A DNA stretch of 64,000 nucleotides from contig JAIEDA010000030.1 in assembly GCA_029068165.1 (NCBI GenBank), positions 1 through 64,000 on the forward strand. The letters run 5' to 3'. The notes beneath the pieces were generated by a model. The model made no database searches and was not told the origin of the DNA. It was given only the letters and a program-made list of their open reading frames with translations. Below are positions 15,811 to 24,534 of the stretch, piece by piece (the first letter of the stretch is position 1; the number at the start of each line of letters is the position of its first letter). A program made the translations under genes and the position numbers. The DNA is from Clostridia bacterium. GTDB taxonomy: Bacteria > Bacillota > Clostridia > Christensenellales > UBA3700.

Positions 15811-15870
15811 GTAGCTTCAACGTTGGGACGCTGAAATAGTGACGCTTGCAAGTTCGCTATGTAATTGCTA
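15811..15870 (+). repeat. Repeat remnant E, right edge of the modular stretch
   Basis: GTAGCTTCAACGTTGGGACG followed by CTGAAATAGTGACGCTTGCA is a diverged copy of the GACACCGAAAT-GTGA-GCTCGCA block in units A to C. The preceding gene ends with TTCGGTTTTAGG, like the module-end element of units C and D. No further copy was seen to its right. Confidence 0.55.
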
Positions 15871-15944
15871 AGTTCATTGTAATACATTTGTTTTTGCCAC
15901 AGCGTTAGAAATGCGGACTAAGGTAATTGGGAGAGTATTTTCTA

Positions 15945-15974
15945 TTGTAATTATTTTTTAAATTGTGCTAAAAT
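15945..15974 (+). promoter_or_regulatory. Promoter of the SGNH hydrolase gene
   Basis: TTGTAA (15945-15950), 18 bases, TAAAAT (15969-15974). Confidence 0.55.
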
Positions 15975-15991
15975 AAATTTAGAGGTGCAAA

Positions 15992-16696
15992 ATGATAGGT
16001 ATAATAATTGCGATAGCAGTGTTGGTTTTGGCGGGCATAATAATTTGCGTATTGTATCACTTTGGTATGCTATCTTTTTATCACCCGATGAAGAAAGCAA
16101 AAGATAATTGTATTCGCGTCGCTTGCGTTGGAGATAGTATTACTTATGGATTAATGGTAAAAAATTGGAGTAAGCATAACTATCCTTACGTTTTAAACAA
16201 GCTTTTAGGTGAAAATTATTGCGTAAACAATTTTGCTTACACCAATAGAACCGCCATAAAAAGCGGAGATTTTCCGCTCGTAAACGAAAAAGTATACAAG
16301 CAAAGCTTGGAATTTAAGCCGAATATTGTCATCATTCTTCTTGGTACAAACGACTCAAAGGCTAATAATTGGGATAAAGATAAATTTATAAATGATTACG
16401 GTGAGATTATTGACAGTTACTTAAGACTTGATTCTTCACCTAAAGTCTATATTCTTACGCCGCCGCCATTATTTGAAGTGAGAGGGAAGGTGCTTTATAA
16501 ATTGAGAAAGCCGATAGTCGAAAGCGAAATAATTCCGGCAATAGAAAATCTTGTAAAAGCAAAAGGCGTCGATCATATTGACGTATACAAAATTTTTGAG
16601 GGTAAAAAAGAGCTCTTTTCGGATGGCGTTCACCCAAACGTTGAAGGCAGTAAACTTTTGGCGCAAAGCGTATTTGAAAAATTAAAAGATAATTAG
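15992..16696 (+). CDS. Membrane-anchored SGNH/GDSL hydrolase
   Basis: This 234-residue protein begins with an uncleaved-looking hydrophobic anchor (residues 3-25), so the catalytic domain should face outside. Block I is CVGDSITYG near residue 46 (nucleophile Ser), block III is LLGTNDSK near 113, and block V is DGVHPN near 211, supplying Asp and His. This is the lipase/acetylhydrolase-type SGNH fold, typical of enzymes that remove acetyl or acyl groups from polysaccharides or lipids. AGAGGTG precedes the ATG. It lies 70 bases before an acetyltransferase gene, perhaps an opposed acetylation pair. Confidence 0.82.
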   Translation: MIGIIIAIAVLVLAGIIICVLYHFGMLSFYHPMKKAKDNCIRVACVGDSITYGLMVKNWSKHNYPYVLNKLLGENYCVNNFAYTNRTAIKSGDFPLVNEKVYKQSLEFKPNIVIILLGTNDSKANNWDKDKFINDYGEIIDSYLRLDSSPKVYILTPPPLFEVRGKVLYKLRKPIVESEIIPAIENLVKAKGVDHIDVYKIFEGKKELFSDGVHPNVEGSKLLAQSVFEKLKDN

Positions 16697-16766
16697 AAAA
16701 TTAGACGTAGCTTACACGTGCGCCGCAAGCGTCTATAATTATTGAATTTAAAAGGGAGGTTGCAAT

Positions 16767-17363
16767 ATGACGGAAAAAGAAAAAAGAGATATAGGGATTT
16801 TGTACGACGCAAACAACGACGTCGACTTAGGAAAGGAAATGCTGGCTTGCAAAGACGTTTGTTATGAATACAATGCGTTAAAGCCTTCGCAAACAAAGTT
16901 GCGCACAGAATTAATTAAAAAGCTTTTCGGAAAGACTTCCGACAATTTTAATATACTCGCTCCTTTTTGGTGCGATTACGGTTATAACATTGAAATAGGC
17001 GACAATTTTTTTGCTAATCATAATTGCGTAATTTTGGACTGCGCAAAAGTAAAATTCGGAAACAACGTTTTTGTCGCTCCAAACTGCGGATTTTATACCG
17101 CAGGACATCCAATCGATAGTAAAAGACGTAATATGGGATTAGAGTACGCGTATCCTATTACGGTAGGCGATAACGTTTGGATTGGCGGCGGAGTTCATAT
17201 TATGCCGGGCGTTACGATAGGAAGCAACGTCGTAATAGGAGGCGGAAGCGTCGTTACTCACGACATACCGGATAACGTAATCGCAGTCGGTAATCCTTGT
17301 AAAGTTTTGCGAGAAATAAGCGAAGAAGAGATCAACAAAGAATACGATTTTAAAAAAGATTAA
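16767..17363 (+). CDS. Hexapeptide-repeat O-acetyltransferase (maltose/galactoside type)
   Basis: This 198-residue enzyme has the left-handed beta-helix of hexapeptide repeats (IEIGDNFFANHNCVILD through IGSNVVIGGGSVVTHDI). The active-site histidine lies in YTAGHPID near residue 115. The N-terminal helical domain matches maltose and thiogalactoside acetyltransferases, which move acetyl from acetyl-CoA to sugar hydroxyls in the cytosol. The length is typical. GGGAGGT precedes the ATG. Sequence cannot separate sugar-detoxifying from envelope-modifying members. Confidence 0.88.
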   Translation: MTEKEKRDIGILYDANNDVDLGKEMLACKDVCYEYNALKPSQTKLRTELIKKLFGKTSDNFNILAPFWCDYGYNIEIGDNFFANHNCVILDCAKVKFGNNVFVAPNCGFYTAGHPIDSKRRNMGLEYAYPITVGDNVWIGGGVHIMPGVTIGSNVVIGGGSVVTHDIPDNVIAVGNPCKVLREISEEEINKEYDFKKD

Positions 17364-17398
17364 CAAGTCGGGTTGATTTAATAAAGGTTATTTCAGTA

Positions 17399-17430
17399 CA
17401 AAAGACTTGCATTTTTGCAAGTCTTTTATT
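17399..17430. terminator. Terminator after the acetyltransferase gene
   Basis: AAAAGACTTGC and its complement GCAAGTCTTTT enclose a T-rich loop. A and T flanks on both sides allow it to act in both directions. Confidence 0.85.
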
Positions 17431-17489
17431 GTTTGGATTTATGGTTTTGGGTTGTGAAAGTATTATTTGCAATTTTATTTACTCAATAG

Positions 17490-17518
17490 TTGACATATAA
17501 GATTTTTTTCTATATAAT
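17490..17518 (+). promoter_or_regulatory. Perfect consensus promoter of a candidate small RNA
   Basis: TTGACA (17490-17495), exactly 17 bases, TATAAT (17513-17518). No reading frame with a ribosome site follows before the terminator at 17571-17617. Confidence 0.8.
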
Positions 17519-17524
17519 AAGTAT

Positions 17525-17617
17525 AGATAATAAAAAAGAATTAAATCTTCTTAATTTAGCCCACCAGTATGCCTAAAACGAAATCTTTACGAAAGTAGTT
17601 TTAGGCTTTTTCTTTTT
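17525..17617 (+). ncRNA. Candidate small RNA of about 90 nucleotides
   Basis: Transcription from the ideal promoter upstream should begin near 17525 and stop at the hairpin-plus-T tract ending at 17617. The transcript would have a weak AATTAA/TTAATT 5' stem near 17540-17560. A single-stranded middle (AGCCCACCAGTATG) and the terminator stem-loop follow. It matches no RNA family I can recall. It lies in the gap before the convergent trpA and runs opposite to any trp read-through. Confidence 0.55.
17571..17617 (+). terminator. Terminator of the candidate small RNA
   Basis: GCCTAAAAC (17571-17579) pairs with GTTTTAGGC (17598-17606), followed by TTTTTCTTTTT. The T tract exists only on the plus strand, so it does not serve the trp operon. 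Confidence 0.85.
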
Positions 17618-17653
17618 GATTTGGTTTTGCAAATCGAAAGGGGTTTTACTATT

Positions 17654-18424
17654 TTAAATGATTGCGTCTTTCATACTTCTTACGTATTCTTTAACGTACT
17701 TTGGAGCTTGCTTGCCGTACTTTTCGATGAGCCTTACGATTGCCGAGCCTACTATGACGCCGTCGGCGTACGTAGACATTGTTTTTGCTTGCTCAGGAGT
17801 GGATATTCCAAATCCTATTGCGCACGGAAGATTCGTATTCGCGCGGACGACTTTTACGATAGAGGATATATCCGTATTGATTTGAGAGCGCATACCCGTT
17901 ACGCCAAGGCTGGAAACAATATACAAAAAACCTTCGGCGTGTTTTGCGATAGTTGCGATACGGTTTTCCGACGTGGGCGCGATAAGCGAAATAAGGTCTA
18001 TTCCCGCATTGCGGCACGCGGGCAAAAATTCTTCGCGTTCTTCAAACGGCAAGTCGGGAAGAATAATTCCGTCAATGCCTACTTTGCTACATTCTTCAGC
18101 AAACCTTTCAGCGCCGTAGGAGAATACTACGTTTGCGTAAGTCATAAATACCATAGGTATTTTTACGTCTTTTCGAAGTTCTTCTACCATAGCGAAAATT
18201 TTGTCGGTGGTAGCTCCGCCGCTCAAAGCGCGTACGTTTGCCGCCTGTATGACCGGTCCTTCGGCAGTAGGGTCGGAAAAGGGAATACCGAGTTCTATCA
18301 AGTCGGCGCCCGCTTGGACGGCGGCTTTGACAGTCTCTTGAGTAGTCTTTAGGTCGGGATCTCCGCAGGTGATGAAAGCTATAAAAGCTTTTCCGTTTTC
18401 AAAAGCCTTTGAAATATTACTCAT
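17654..18424 (-). CDS. trpA: Tryptophan synthase alpha subunit
   Basis: This 256-residue (beta/alpha)8 enzyme splits indole-3-glycerol phosphate into indole and glyceraldehyde 3-phosphate, passing indole to TrpB. The catalytic glutamate is in [10 protein letters not shown] and the catalytic aspartate in the same region as [11 protein letters not shown]. The phosphate-binding GFGIS and GVIVGSAIV loops are intact. It is the last gene of the trp operon and overlaps trpB by 8 bases. Confidence 0.97.
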   Translation of the reverse strand: MSNISKAFENGKAFIAFITCGDPDLKTTQETVKAAVQAGADLIELGIPFSDPTAEGPVIQAANVRALSGGATTDKIFAMVEELRKDVKIPMVFMTYANVVFSYGAERFAEECSKVGIDGIILPDLPFEEREEFLPACRNAGIDLISLIAPTSENRIATIAKHAEGFLYIVSSLGVTGMRSQINTDISSIVKVVRANTNLPCAIGFGISTPEQAKTMSTYADGVIVGSAIVRLIEKYGKQAPKYVKEYVRSMKDAII

Positions 18425-19607
18425 AAATGTTTTCTCCTCTATAGCGCGCGATAGCGGCGCAGTCCTTATCGCCGCGACCTGAAACCGTGATTACGATAAT
18501 TTTGTCCTTTGCCATAGTAGGCGCGAGTTTCATAGCGTAAGCCACGGCGTGAGCCGATTCGATAGCGGGAATAATACCCTCGATTTTGGATAGATATTCG
18601 AAAGCGTTGACGGCTTCTTCGTCGGTTATAGGCACGTACTCCGCCCGACCTAAATCGTGTAGGTTGGCGTGTTCAGGACCGATACCGGGGTAGTCAAGAC
18701 CCGCCGAGATAGAGTACACGGGCGCGATTTGTCCGTATTCGTCTTGGCAAAAGTACGACTTCATTCCGTGGAATATACCTAGTTTTCCCGTCGCAATCGT
18801 AGCCGCCGTATCTTTGGTATCTATACCGCGACCCGCAGCTTCGCAGCCGATAAGTCTAACGCTCGTATCGTCAATGAAGTGGTAGAAACTTCCTATAGCG
18901 TTGGAACCTCCGCCCACGCAAGCGATAACCGCGTCGGGTAGCCTGCCTTCTTTTTCCTTGATTTGCGACTTGATTTCTTTTGAAATAACCGCTTGAAAGT
19001 CCCTAACTATTTGCGGGAATGGGTGAGGTCCCATAACCGAACCTAGACAGTAGTGCGTATCGTCGATCCTGCTCGTCCACTCGCGCATAGCCTCGCTTAC
19101 CGCGTCTTTGAGCGTGCCCGTGCCCGACTTGACGGGAATAACGGTTGCTCCGAGAAGGCGCATACGGTAGACGTTGAGCGCTTGACGTTTGGTATCCTCT
19201 TCGCCCATAAAAACTACGCACTCCATATTCAAAAGAGCGGCGGCGGTAGCGGTCGCAACGCCGTGTTGACCCGCGCCGGTTTCAGCGATAAGTCGGGTCT
19301 TACCCATTTTCTTGGCGAGAAGAGCTTGTCCGAGCACGTTGTTGATTTTGTGCGAACCAGTGTGGTTGAGGTCTTCGCGCTTGAGATAGATTTTAGCTCC
19401 GCCCAAGTCGTTCGTCATCTTTTCGGCAAAGTACAGTCTTGACGGTCTTCCAGCGTACTCGTTGAATAGACGGGAGAGTTCCTCGTTGAAGCCCGCGTCG
19501 TTTTTGTACTTATTATATTCCTTTTCCAGTTCGATTACGGCGTTCATAAGCGTTTCGGGGATATACTGTCCGCCGTGTATGCCGAACCGTCCGTTCTTGT
19601 TGCTCAT
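18417..19607 (-). CDS. trpB: Tryptophan synthase beta subunit
   Basis: This 396-residue PLP enzyme condenses indole with serine. The PLP lysine is in HTGSHKINN, the GAGQHG segment contacts the substrate carboxylate, and GGGSNAIG binds the PLP phosphate. The length and motifs are those of the TrpB1 type that pairs with TrpA. Its start lies one base after the trpF stop. Confidence 0.98.
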   Translation of the reverse strand: MSNKNGRFGIHGGQYIPETLMNAVIELEKEYNKYKNDAGFNEELSRLFNEYAGRPSRLYFAEKMTNDLGGAKIYLKREDLNHTGSHKINNVLGQALLAKKMGKTRLIAETGAGQHGVATATAAALLNMECVVFMGEEDTKRQALNVYRMRLLGATVIPVKSGTGTLKDAVSEAMREWTSRIDDTHYCLGSVMGPHPFPQIVRDFQAVISKEIKSQIKEKEGRLPDAVIACVGGGSNAIGSFYHFIDDTSVRLIGCEAAGRGIDTKDTAATIATGKLGIFHGMKSYFCQDEYGQIAPVYSISAGLDYPGIGPEHANLHDLGRAEYVPITDEEAVNAFEYLSKIEGIIPAIESAHAVAYAMKLAPTMAKDKIIVITVSGRGDKDCAAIARYRGENIYE

Positions 19608-19608
19608 A

Positions 19609-20220
19609 TTATTCTCCTTTTAATTCGAAGCGTCGAATTGTTTGTATAAAATCAGCCATTTTGGCAGGGTCTTTAGCTCCGTTCGTTTCTATGCCCGAAC
19701 TGCAATCTACGGCGTAAGGTTTGAGCGACAACGCGGATTGCAAGTTGTCAGCCGTAAGCCCGCCGGCTAGGAAGAAAGGTCTATCGAAATCTTTGATCAA
19801 AGAGTAGTCGAAAGTCTTTCCGTCGCCCGAGCCGCCGTCTAGAAGCACGAAGTCGCAGCCGCTTGATTTTGCTCGCAAAACGTCTTGCTTCGCGTTTATC
19901 TTAAAGGCTTGCAGTATTTTTTTATCGGTCAAAGATTTTAGACGGTCAACGTAACTACCGTCTTCGTTGCCGTGCAGTTGAGCTATATCTATTACGCCGC
20001 GATTCAAAAGGTCGGCGACGACTTCGACTTTTTCGTCGACGAAAACTCCCACGGCTTTGATTGCGGGGGAAAGCAGGCTTTTGAGCTTAGCGGCTTGGAC
20101 TTCGCTTACGTATCTCTTGCTATTTTTAGCAAAGACGAACCCTATATAATCGGGCAGCAGCTGGTTGGCGGCTTGAATATCTTGCTCTCTAGAAAGTCCG
20201 CAAAATTTTATCTTCGTCAT
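19609..20220 (-). CDS. trpF: Phosphoribosylanthranilate isomerase
   Basis: This 203-residue TIM-barrel enzyme opens with KFCGLSR, holding the catalytic cysteine. Later it has QLHGNE, the catalytic aspartate in [13 protein letters not shown], and the phosphate-binding [10 protein letters not shown] and DCSSGIE loops. It converts phosphoribosylanthranilate to the enol-ribulose form. It overlaps trpC by 4 bases. Confidence 0.96.
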   Translation of the reverse strand: MTKIKFCGLSREQDIQAANQLLPDYIGFVFAKNSKRYVSEVQAAKLKSLLSPAIKAVGVFVDEKVEVVADLLNRGVIDIAQLHGNEDGSYVDRLKSLTDKKILQAFKINAKQDVLRAKSSGCDFVLLDGGSGDGKTFDYSLIKDFDRPFFLAGGLTADNLQSALSLKPYAVDCSSGIETNGAKDPAKMADFIQTIRRFELKGE

Positions 20221-20999
20221 ATTATACCTTTAAGTTTGGCAAGCTCGGCTTTTTTGTCCGCGGCGCGCATAAGCGTTTCTCCGACGAGAACGGCGTCCAC
20301 TCCGATGCCGCGCAGCAGCTTAACGTCTTCGGCTGAGCGAATTCCGCTTTCCGCTACGAACGTAACGCTTGCGGGAACTAGCGAACGAAGCTTGCTTGAG
20401 TTGGCGGTATCGACGGTGAAGTCTTTGAGATTGCGGTTGTTTACGCCGACAATTCTTGCGCCCGCGCCGAGAGCGACTTCGATTTCCTTTTCGTCGTGAG
20501 CTTCAACGAGCGCGCTCAAGCCTAACGTATCGCACAGGCTAATATAGTCTTTTATTTGATTTTTATCAAGTATGGAGCATATCAGCAAAACTGCCGCCGC
20601 GCCCATAGTCTTAGCTTGATAAATCATATACGGCGAAACCGTGAAATCTTTGCGAAGCAGTGGGATAGACACTTGCTTTGCTATCTCTTCAAGATATCTA
20701 TCGCTGCCTAAAAACCATTTAGGTTCGGTCAGCACGGATATGCAGTCGGCGCCCGCTTCTTGATATTCTTTGGCGATTTGCAAGTAGGGGAAATCGGGCG
20801 CGATAAGTCCTTTGGACGGCGAAGCTTTCTTACATTCGCAAATAAAAGCTAAATCGGTTTTCTTGAGAGAATTTTCAAAAATGAAGCCGCCTTTGGGCAA
20901 CTCTTCCGCAAGCTTTTTAAGCGTGGGGAGAGGTAGCTTTTTTTGCGCCTCTTCAACCCTATAATTTGCGTATTCCGCCAACTGCTCGAGTATCGTCAT
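20217..20999 (-). CDS. trpC: Indole-3-glycerol phosphate synthase
   Basis: This 260-residue TIM-barrel enzyme has [13 protein letters not shown] with a catalytic lysine. It also has [29 protein letters not shown] (second catalytic lysine), [18 protein letters not shown] and AESGIRS. It closes the indole ring. It overlaps trpD and trpF by 4 bases each, consistent with translational coupling. Confidence 0.97.
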   Translation of the reverse strand: MTILEQLAEYANYRVEEAQKKLPLPTLKKLAEELPKGGFIFENSLKKTDLAFICECKKASPSKGLIAPDFPYLQIAKEYQEAGADCISVLTEPKWFLGSDRYLEEIAKQVSIPLLRKDFTVSPYMIYQAKTMGAAAVLLICSILDKNQIKDYISLCDTLGLSALVEAHDEKEIEVALGAGARIVGVNNRNLKDFTVDTANSSKLRSLVPASVTFVAESGIRSAEDVKLLRGIGVDAVLVGETLMRAADKKAELAKLKGII

Positions 21000-22015
21000 T
21001 TAGCGTTGCTCTCCCTGATAAATTTTTCAAGCGTTTCGTACGCTTTGCCGCTGTCTATAAGTTCGCCCGCGAGCTTAACTCCGTCAAAAATAGACTTGGC
21101 TTTTCCGCCGATATACAGCGCCGCGCCCGCGTTGAGCAAAACGCTGTCGCGTTTGCAGCCTTTTTCGCCTTTAAGTACGTTGATAGTAATTTGCGCGTTT
21201 TCTTGAGGAGTTCCGCCAACGAGTTGAGCCTTGTCGCAACGCGCAAGTCCGAAGTCCTCGGGGCATACTGTGTAAGATGAAAACTTGCCGTCGTTTATTT
21301 CGCAAATAGAGGTTGGCGCGCTCAAAGAAAATTCGTCCATCTTGTCTTTGCCGTATACGACCAGTCCGCGCTTAACGCCAAGATTAGCAAGCACTCTCGC
21401 GAGCGGTTCGAGAAGATATTCGTCATATACGCCCAACAGTTGCATAGTAGGTTTAGACGGATTGGTCAAAGGTCCGAGAATATTGAATACCGTGCGTATG
21501 CCGAGCTCTTTCCTTATAGCTCCGACGAAACGCATAGCGGGGTGGTACTTTTGCGCGAAGAAGAAGCAAATACCAACTTTTTCAAGAAGCCTTTTGCAAT
21601 CTTCGGGGGAAAGGTCGATATTTACTCCCAACGCTTCCAAGCAGTCCGCCGTTCCGCACTTTGAAGAAGCCGCCCTGTTGCCGTGCTTAGCGACTTTGAT
21701 ACCGCCTGCCGCCGCAACGATTGCCGACGTCGTAGATATATTGAAAGTATGCGCGCCGTCGCCGCCCGTGCCTACGATTTCCATAGTGTTGAAAGCAAGC
21801 TCTACCGTCGTAGCGTGTTCGCGCATAGCAGCCGCGCAACCGGCTATCTCGTCGGAAGTTTCCGCCTTAGCGCTCTTAGTCGAAAGAGCGGCTAGGAAAG
21901 CCGCGTTTTGAGTGGGAGAGGTTTCTCCGCTCATTATTTCGTTCATAACTTCGTACGCTTCGTCGTACGTCAAATTTTGCTTGTCGACTATTTTAATAAT
22001 CGCGTCTTTTATCAT
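20996..22015 (-). CDS. trpD: Anthranilate phosphoribosyltransferase
   Basis: This 339-residue protein has the glycine-rich PRPP loop [18 protein letters not shown] and the [15 protein letters not shown] motif. RIAG-type sites appear as [10 protein letters not shown]. It transfers phosphoribose to anthranilate. It is not fused to the amidotransferase. It follows trpG after 51 bases, the widest gap in the operon. Confidence 0.97.
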   Translation of the reverse strand: MIKDAIIKIVDKQNLTYDEAYEVMNEIMSGETSPTQNAAFLAALSTKSAKAETSDEIAGCAAAMREHATTVELAFNTMEIVGTGGDGAHTFNISTTSAIVAAAGGIKVAKHGNRAASSKCGTADCLEALGVNIDLSPEDCKRLLEKVGICFFFAQKYHPAMRFVGAIRKELGIRTVFNILGPLTNPSKPTMQLLGVYDEYLLEPLARVLANLGVKRGLVVYGKDKMDEFSLSAPTSICEINDGKFSSYTVCPEDFGLARCDKAQLVGGTPQENAQITINVLKGEKGCKRDSVLLNAGAALYIGGKAKSIFDGVKLAGELIDSGKAYETLEKFIRESNAK

Positions 22016-22066
22016 AGTATTTCTCCGTATTCGCCTATTTAAAAAATACGCTTTACATATTGCTTT

Positions 22067-22642
22067 TTATTTTGCTTTTATATTCAAAAAGTTCTTGAGC
22101 ATAGTCATACCCTCCGGTGTGAGTATCGACTCGGGATGGAACTGAACTCCGTATATAGGAAAACTTTTATGTTCGACCGCCATTATCTCGTTTTCATCCG
22201 TTATTGCCGTCACCTTTAGACACTCGGGGATAGTAGTCGGGTCGGCTGCAAGCGAGTGGTAGCGAGCCACTTTGCTTAAGCTTTCGCAGCCGCTGAAGAG
22301 CGGGGAAGAAACGTCGAGTTTGACTTGCGACTGTTTGCCGTGCATAAGTCTTTTAGCGTAAGTGATAGTCGCGCCGAAAGCTTGACATATCGCTTGATGA
22401 CCTAGGCACACTCCAAGCGTGGGAATTTTATCGCTTAGATTCTTGATCACTTCCACTGTTACGCCCGCGTTTTCGGGACGGCCTGGTCCGGGGGATAGAA
22501 TAATTCTATCGGGGCGGAGTTTTGCTATTTGCTCAACGCTCAGCTCGTCGTTGCGAACAACTTTCACGTCGGGGTTTATAGAGCCGATAAGCTGATAAAG
22601 ATTGAATGAAAAACTGTCGTAGTTGTCTATTAGTAAAATCAT
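22067..22642 (-). CDS. trpG: Anthranilate synthase glutamine amidotransferase subunit
   Basis: This 191-residue class I amidotransferase has the nucleophile in GVCLGHQAI and the catalytic His and Glu in VQFHPESI. It supplies ammonia to TrpE. Such subunits often also serve aminodeoxychorismate synthase, but no pabB is nearby. It overlaps trpE by 4 bases. Confidence 0.96.
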   Translation of the reverse strand: MILLIDNYDSFSFNLYQLIGSINPDVKVVRNDELSVEQIAKLRPDRIILSPGPGRPENAGVTVEVIKNLSDKIPTLGVCLGHQAICQAFGATITYAKRLMHGKQSQVKLDVSSPLFSGCESLSKVARYHSLAADPTTIPECLKVTAITDENEIMAVEHKSFPIYGVQFHPESILTPEGMTMLKNFLNIKAK

Positions 22643-24105
22643 ACTTCTACCTTCTCGGCGATTTGAAGCGCCTGCGTAACGGCTTTCGCCTTATTGATAC
22701 ATTCGTTGAATTCGTTTTCGGGAATTGAGTCGGCTACGATACCCGCGCCGCTTCTTACGAATACTTTGCCGTTTTTCTTATAGGCAATTCTTATTGCGAT
22801 ACAGGTATCCATATTGCCTGTAAAGTCGACGTAGCCTATCGCGCCGCCGTAAATTCCTCGCTTGTTTTTCTCCAGTAAGTCAATCAGCTGACAAGCGCGT
22901 ATCTTAGGCGCGCCCGAAAGCGTACCCGCGGGGAGCACCGCGCCTATTGCGTCGAAAGCGTCGGCGTCGTCTCTAATCTTACCTTTTACCGTCGAGCCTA
23001 TGTGCATTACGTGCGAATATCTTTCAACTTGCCTTAGCGCGCTGACTTCCACGCTGCCGAATTTGCTTACCTTGCCTAAATCGTTGCGACCTAAGTCCAC
23101 GAGCATATTGTGTTCTGCAAGTTCTTTTTCGTCGGCAAGCAGTTCTTTTTCCAGAGCTATATCTTCTTGTTCGCTTTTGCCGCGAGGTCTAGTGCCTGCA
23201 AGCGGAAAGGTTTGCAATACGCCGTCTTCAAGCTTGACGAGCGTTTCGGGAGAAGCTCCCGCGACTTCCACGTCAGTACCCGAGAAATAGAACATATACG
23301 GGGAAGGATTTTGCGCGCGAAGAACTCTATAGGTATTCAAAAGACTGCCTTCAAACGGAGCGCTCAAGCGGTTGGAAAGTACGATTTGGAAAATATCTCC
23401 CTCGAAGATATAGCGTTTTGCCTCTTCGACCATTGCGCAGTACGCTTCCTTGTTGAAGAGCGGAGTCATTTCGCCGAGCAGTTTTCCGCTATCGGCTTGG
23501 TTGACTTTGGTAGAGCGTAAAATCTTGATCAAGCTCTCAAGTTCTTCGACGGCTTTTTTATAATTGTTTTCAACGTCCGTCAAAGGAATATTTACGATGA
23601 GTATCAACTGTTGGCGGAAGTTGTCGAACGCTATTACTTTGTCAAAGAGCATAAGGTCCATATCCTTGAACTCTTCGTCGTCTTTGATATGCGTACGCAC
23701 TTTAGGTTCGACGTAGCCGAAATAGTCGTACGAAAAATATCCGACAAGACCTCCCGTGAACGGCGGCAGCCCTTTAATTCTAGGGCTTGCGTACTCGGCG
23801 ATTATTTCGCGCAAATACTTAGCGGGGCAGTCGGTCTTGAACTTTTTGTTTCCGACACTCATCTCGCCGTCTTGGCAAGTAATTTCCAACTTTGGCTCAT
23901 AACCCATAAAGACGTATCTTCCGCGGTTTTCTTTAGCCGAAACCGATTCCAGCATATAGCAGTGCGAAGAAAGCGATTTTAGTATCTTTATTGCCTCGAT
24001 AGGCGTGATAAAGTCGGAGAGTATGCTTGCGCTTACGGGAGCGTAATTATATTTGCCCGCTTTGGCAATATCTTTGATTTGTTCCAGCGTGGGGAAAGTT
24101 TGCAT
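22639..24105 (-). CDS. trpE: Anthranilate synthase component I
   Basis: This 488-residue chorismate-binding enzyme is first in the operon. The N-terminal LLES-type regulatory element appears as YMLESVS near residue 52, the site where tryptophan feedback acts in the family. The catalytic half has FQIVLSNRL, PSPYMFYFS, GASPETLV, TFPLAGTRPRGK, AEHNMLVDLGRND and YGGAIGYVDF. These features favour TrpE over PabB. GAGG precedes the ATG. The leader is only about 24 bases, so there is no room for a T-box or attenuator. Confidence 0.96.
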   Translation of the reverse strand: MQTFPTLEQIKDIAKAGKYNYAPVSASILSDFITPIEAIKILKSLSSHCYMLESVSAKENRGRYVFMGYEPKLEITCQDGEMSVGNKKFKTDCPAKYLREIIAEYASPRIKGLPPFTGGLVGYFSYDYFGYVEPKVRTHIKDDEEFKDMDLMLFDKVIAFDNFRQQLILIVNIPLTDVENNYKKAVEELESLIKILRSTKVNQADSGKLLGEMTPLFNKEAYCAMVEEAKRYIFEGDIFQIVLSNRLSAPFEGSLLNTYRVLRAQNPSPYMFYFSGTDVEVAGASPETLVKLEDGVLQTFPLAGTRPRGKSEQEDIALEKELLADEKELAEHNMLVDLGRNDLGKVSKFGSVEVSALRQVERYSHVMHIGSTVKGKIRDDADAFDAIGAVLPAGTLSGAPKIRACQLIDLLEKNKRGIYGGAIGYVDFTGNMDTCIAIRIAYKKNGKVFVRSGAGIVADSIPENEFNECINKAKAVTQALQIAEKVEV

Positions 24106-24135
24106 AAAACTGCCTCGTGTGCGTTCTTTTTAATT

Positions 24136-24165
24136 ATAATAATCTTAAATATAAAGCAGTGTCAA
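24136..24165 (-). promoter_or_regulatory. Promoter of the trp operon
   Basis: Reading leftwards: TTGACA (complement of 24160-24165), 18 bases, TATTAT (complement of 24136-24141). Regulation is therefore likely by a repressor or by TrpE feedback and not by a leader RNA. Confidence 0.7.
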
Positions 24166-24339
24166 GCAATGTTGAGCTTTTTGTTTTGGTGTTTGGCGGC
24201 GAGTTATTCTACAGCGAACGCCAACAGGAATTTTTATAAGTACTTGTTTTTTGGGGAGAAATTGTCATATTAAGCGAATCGTAGCTAAGTTCATCAATAT
24301 AAATTGATTTGAATAATTAAGCATTGAGGATTGTGCTTA

Positions 24340-24446
24340 TAAGTGGATTTGCCCAATAAGCGCACATATTTTTTGGCGTAACGTATCTTAGATTCGACAG
24401 CAATAGTCTCCAAAAATATGTAGGTTATTTTAGCAAATCCCACTTA
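24340..24446. repeat. Long imperfect inverted repeat in a gene-free gap
   Basis: Arms of about 37 bases (24340-24376 and 24410-24446) are largely complementary, for example TAAGTGGATTTGC against GCAAATCCCACTTA and CACATATTTTTTGG against CCAAAAATATG. The loop is 33 bases. The gap between trpE and the ZIP gene (24166-24534) holds no gene that I can support. The element resembles a MITE-like hairpin or a decayed insertion, but no direct target repeat is clear. Confidence 0.55.
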
Positions 24447-24449
24447 ACC

Positions 24450-24519
24450 GCTCAAGCCGACTAAGTAATATATTAAAGTAATGATATGACGGAGAATTTT
24501 CAATCGTCGCCTTGAGCGA
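24450..24519. repeat. Second inverted repeat, CGCTCAAGCCGAC type
   Basis: CGCTCAAGCCGAC (24450-24462) and GTCGCCTTGAGCG (24507-24519) are complementary with one mismatch. The right arm resembles the CGCCTTGAG repeat at 54171-54209. Confidence 0.5.
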
Positions 24520-24534
24520 AAACATTGATGTAAA

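Noticed and set aside
10628..15870. An integron or prophage
   Set aside because: No integrase, attI site, phage structural gene or recombinase was found; only att-like repeats and independent small genes are present.
24106..24135. Attenuator or T-box before trpE
   Set aside because: The promoter leaves only about 24 bases of leader with no hairpin or Trp-rich leader peptide.
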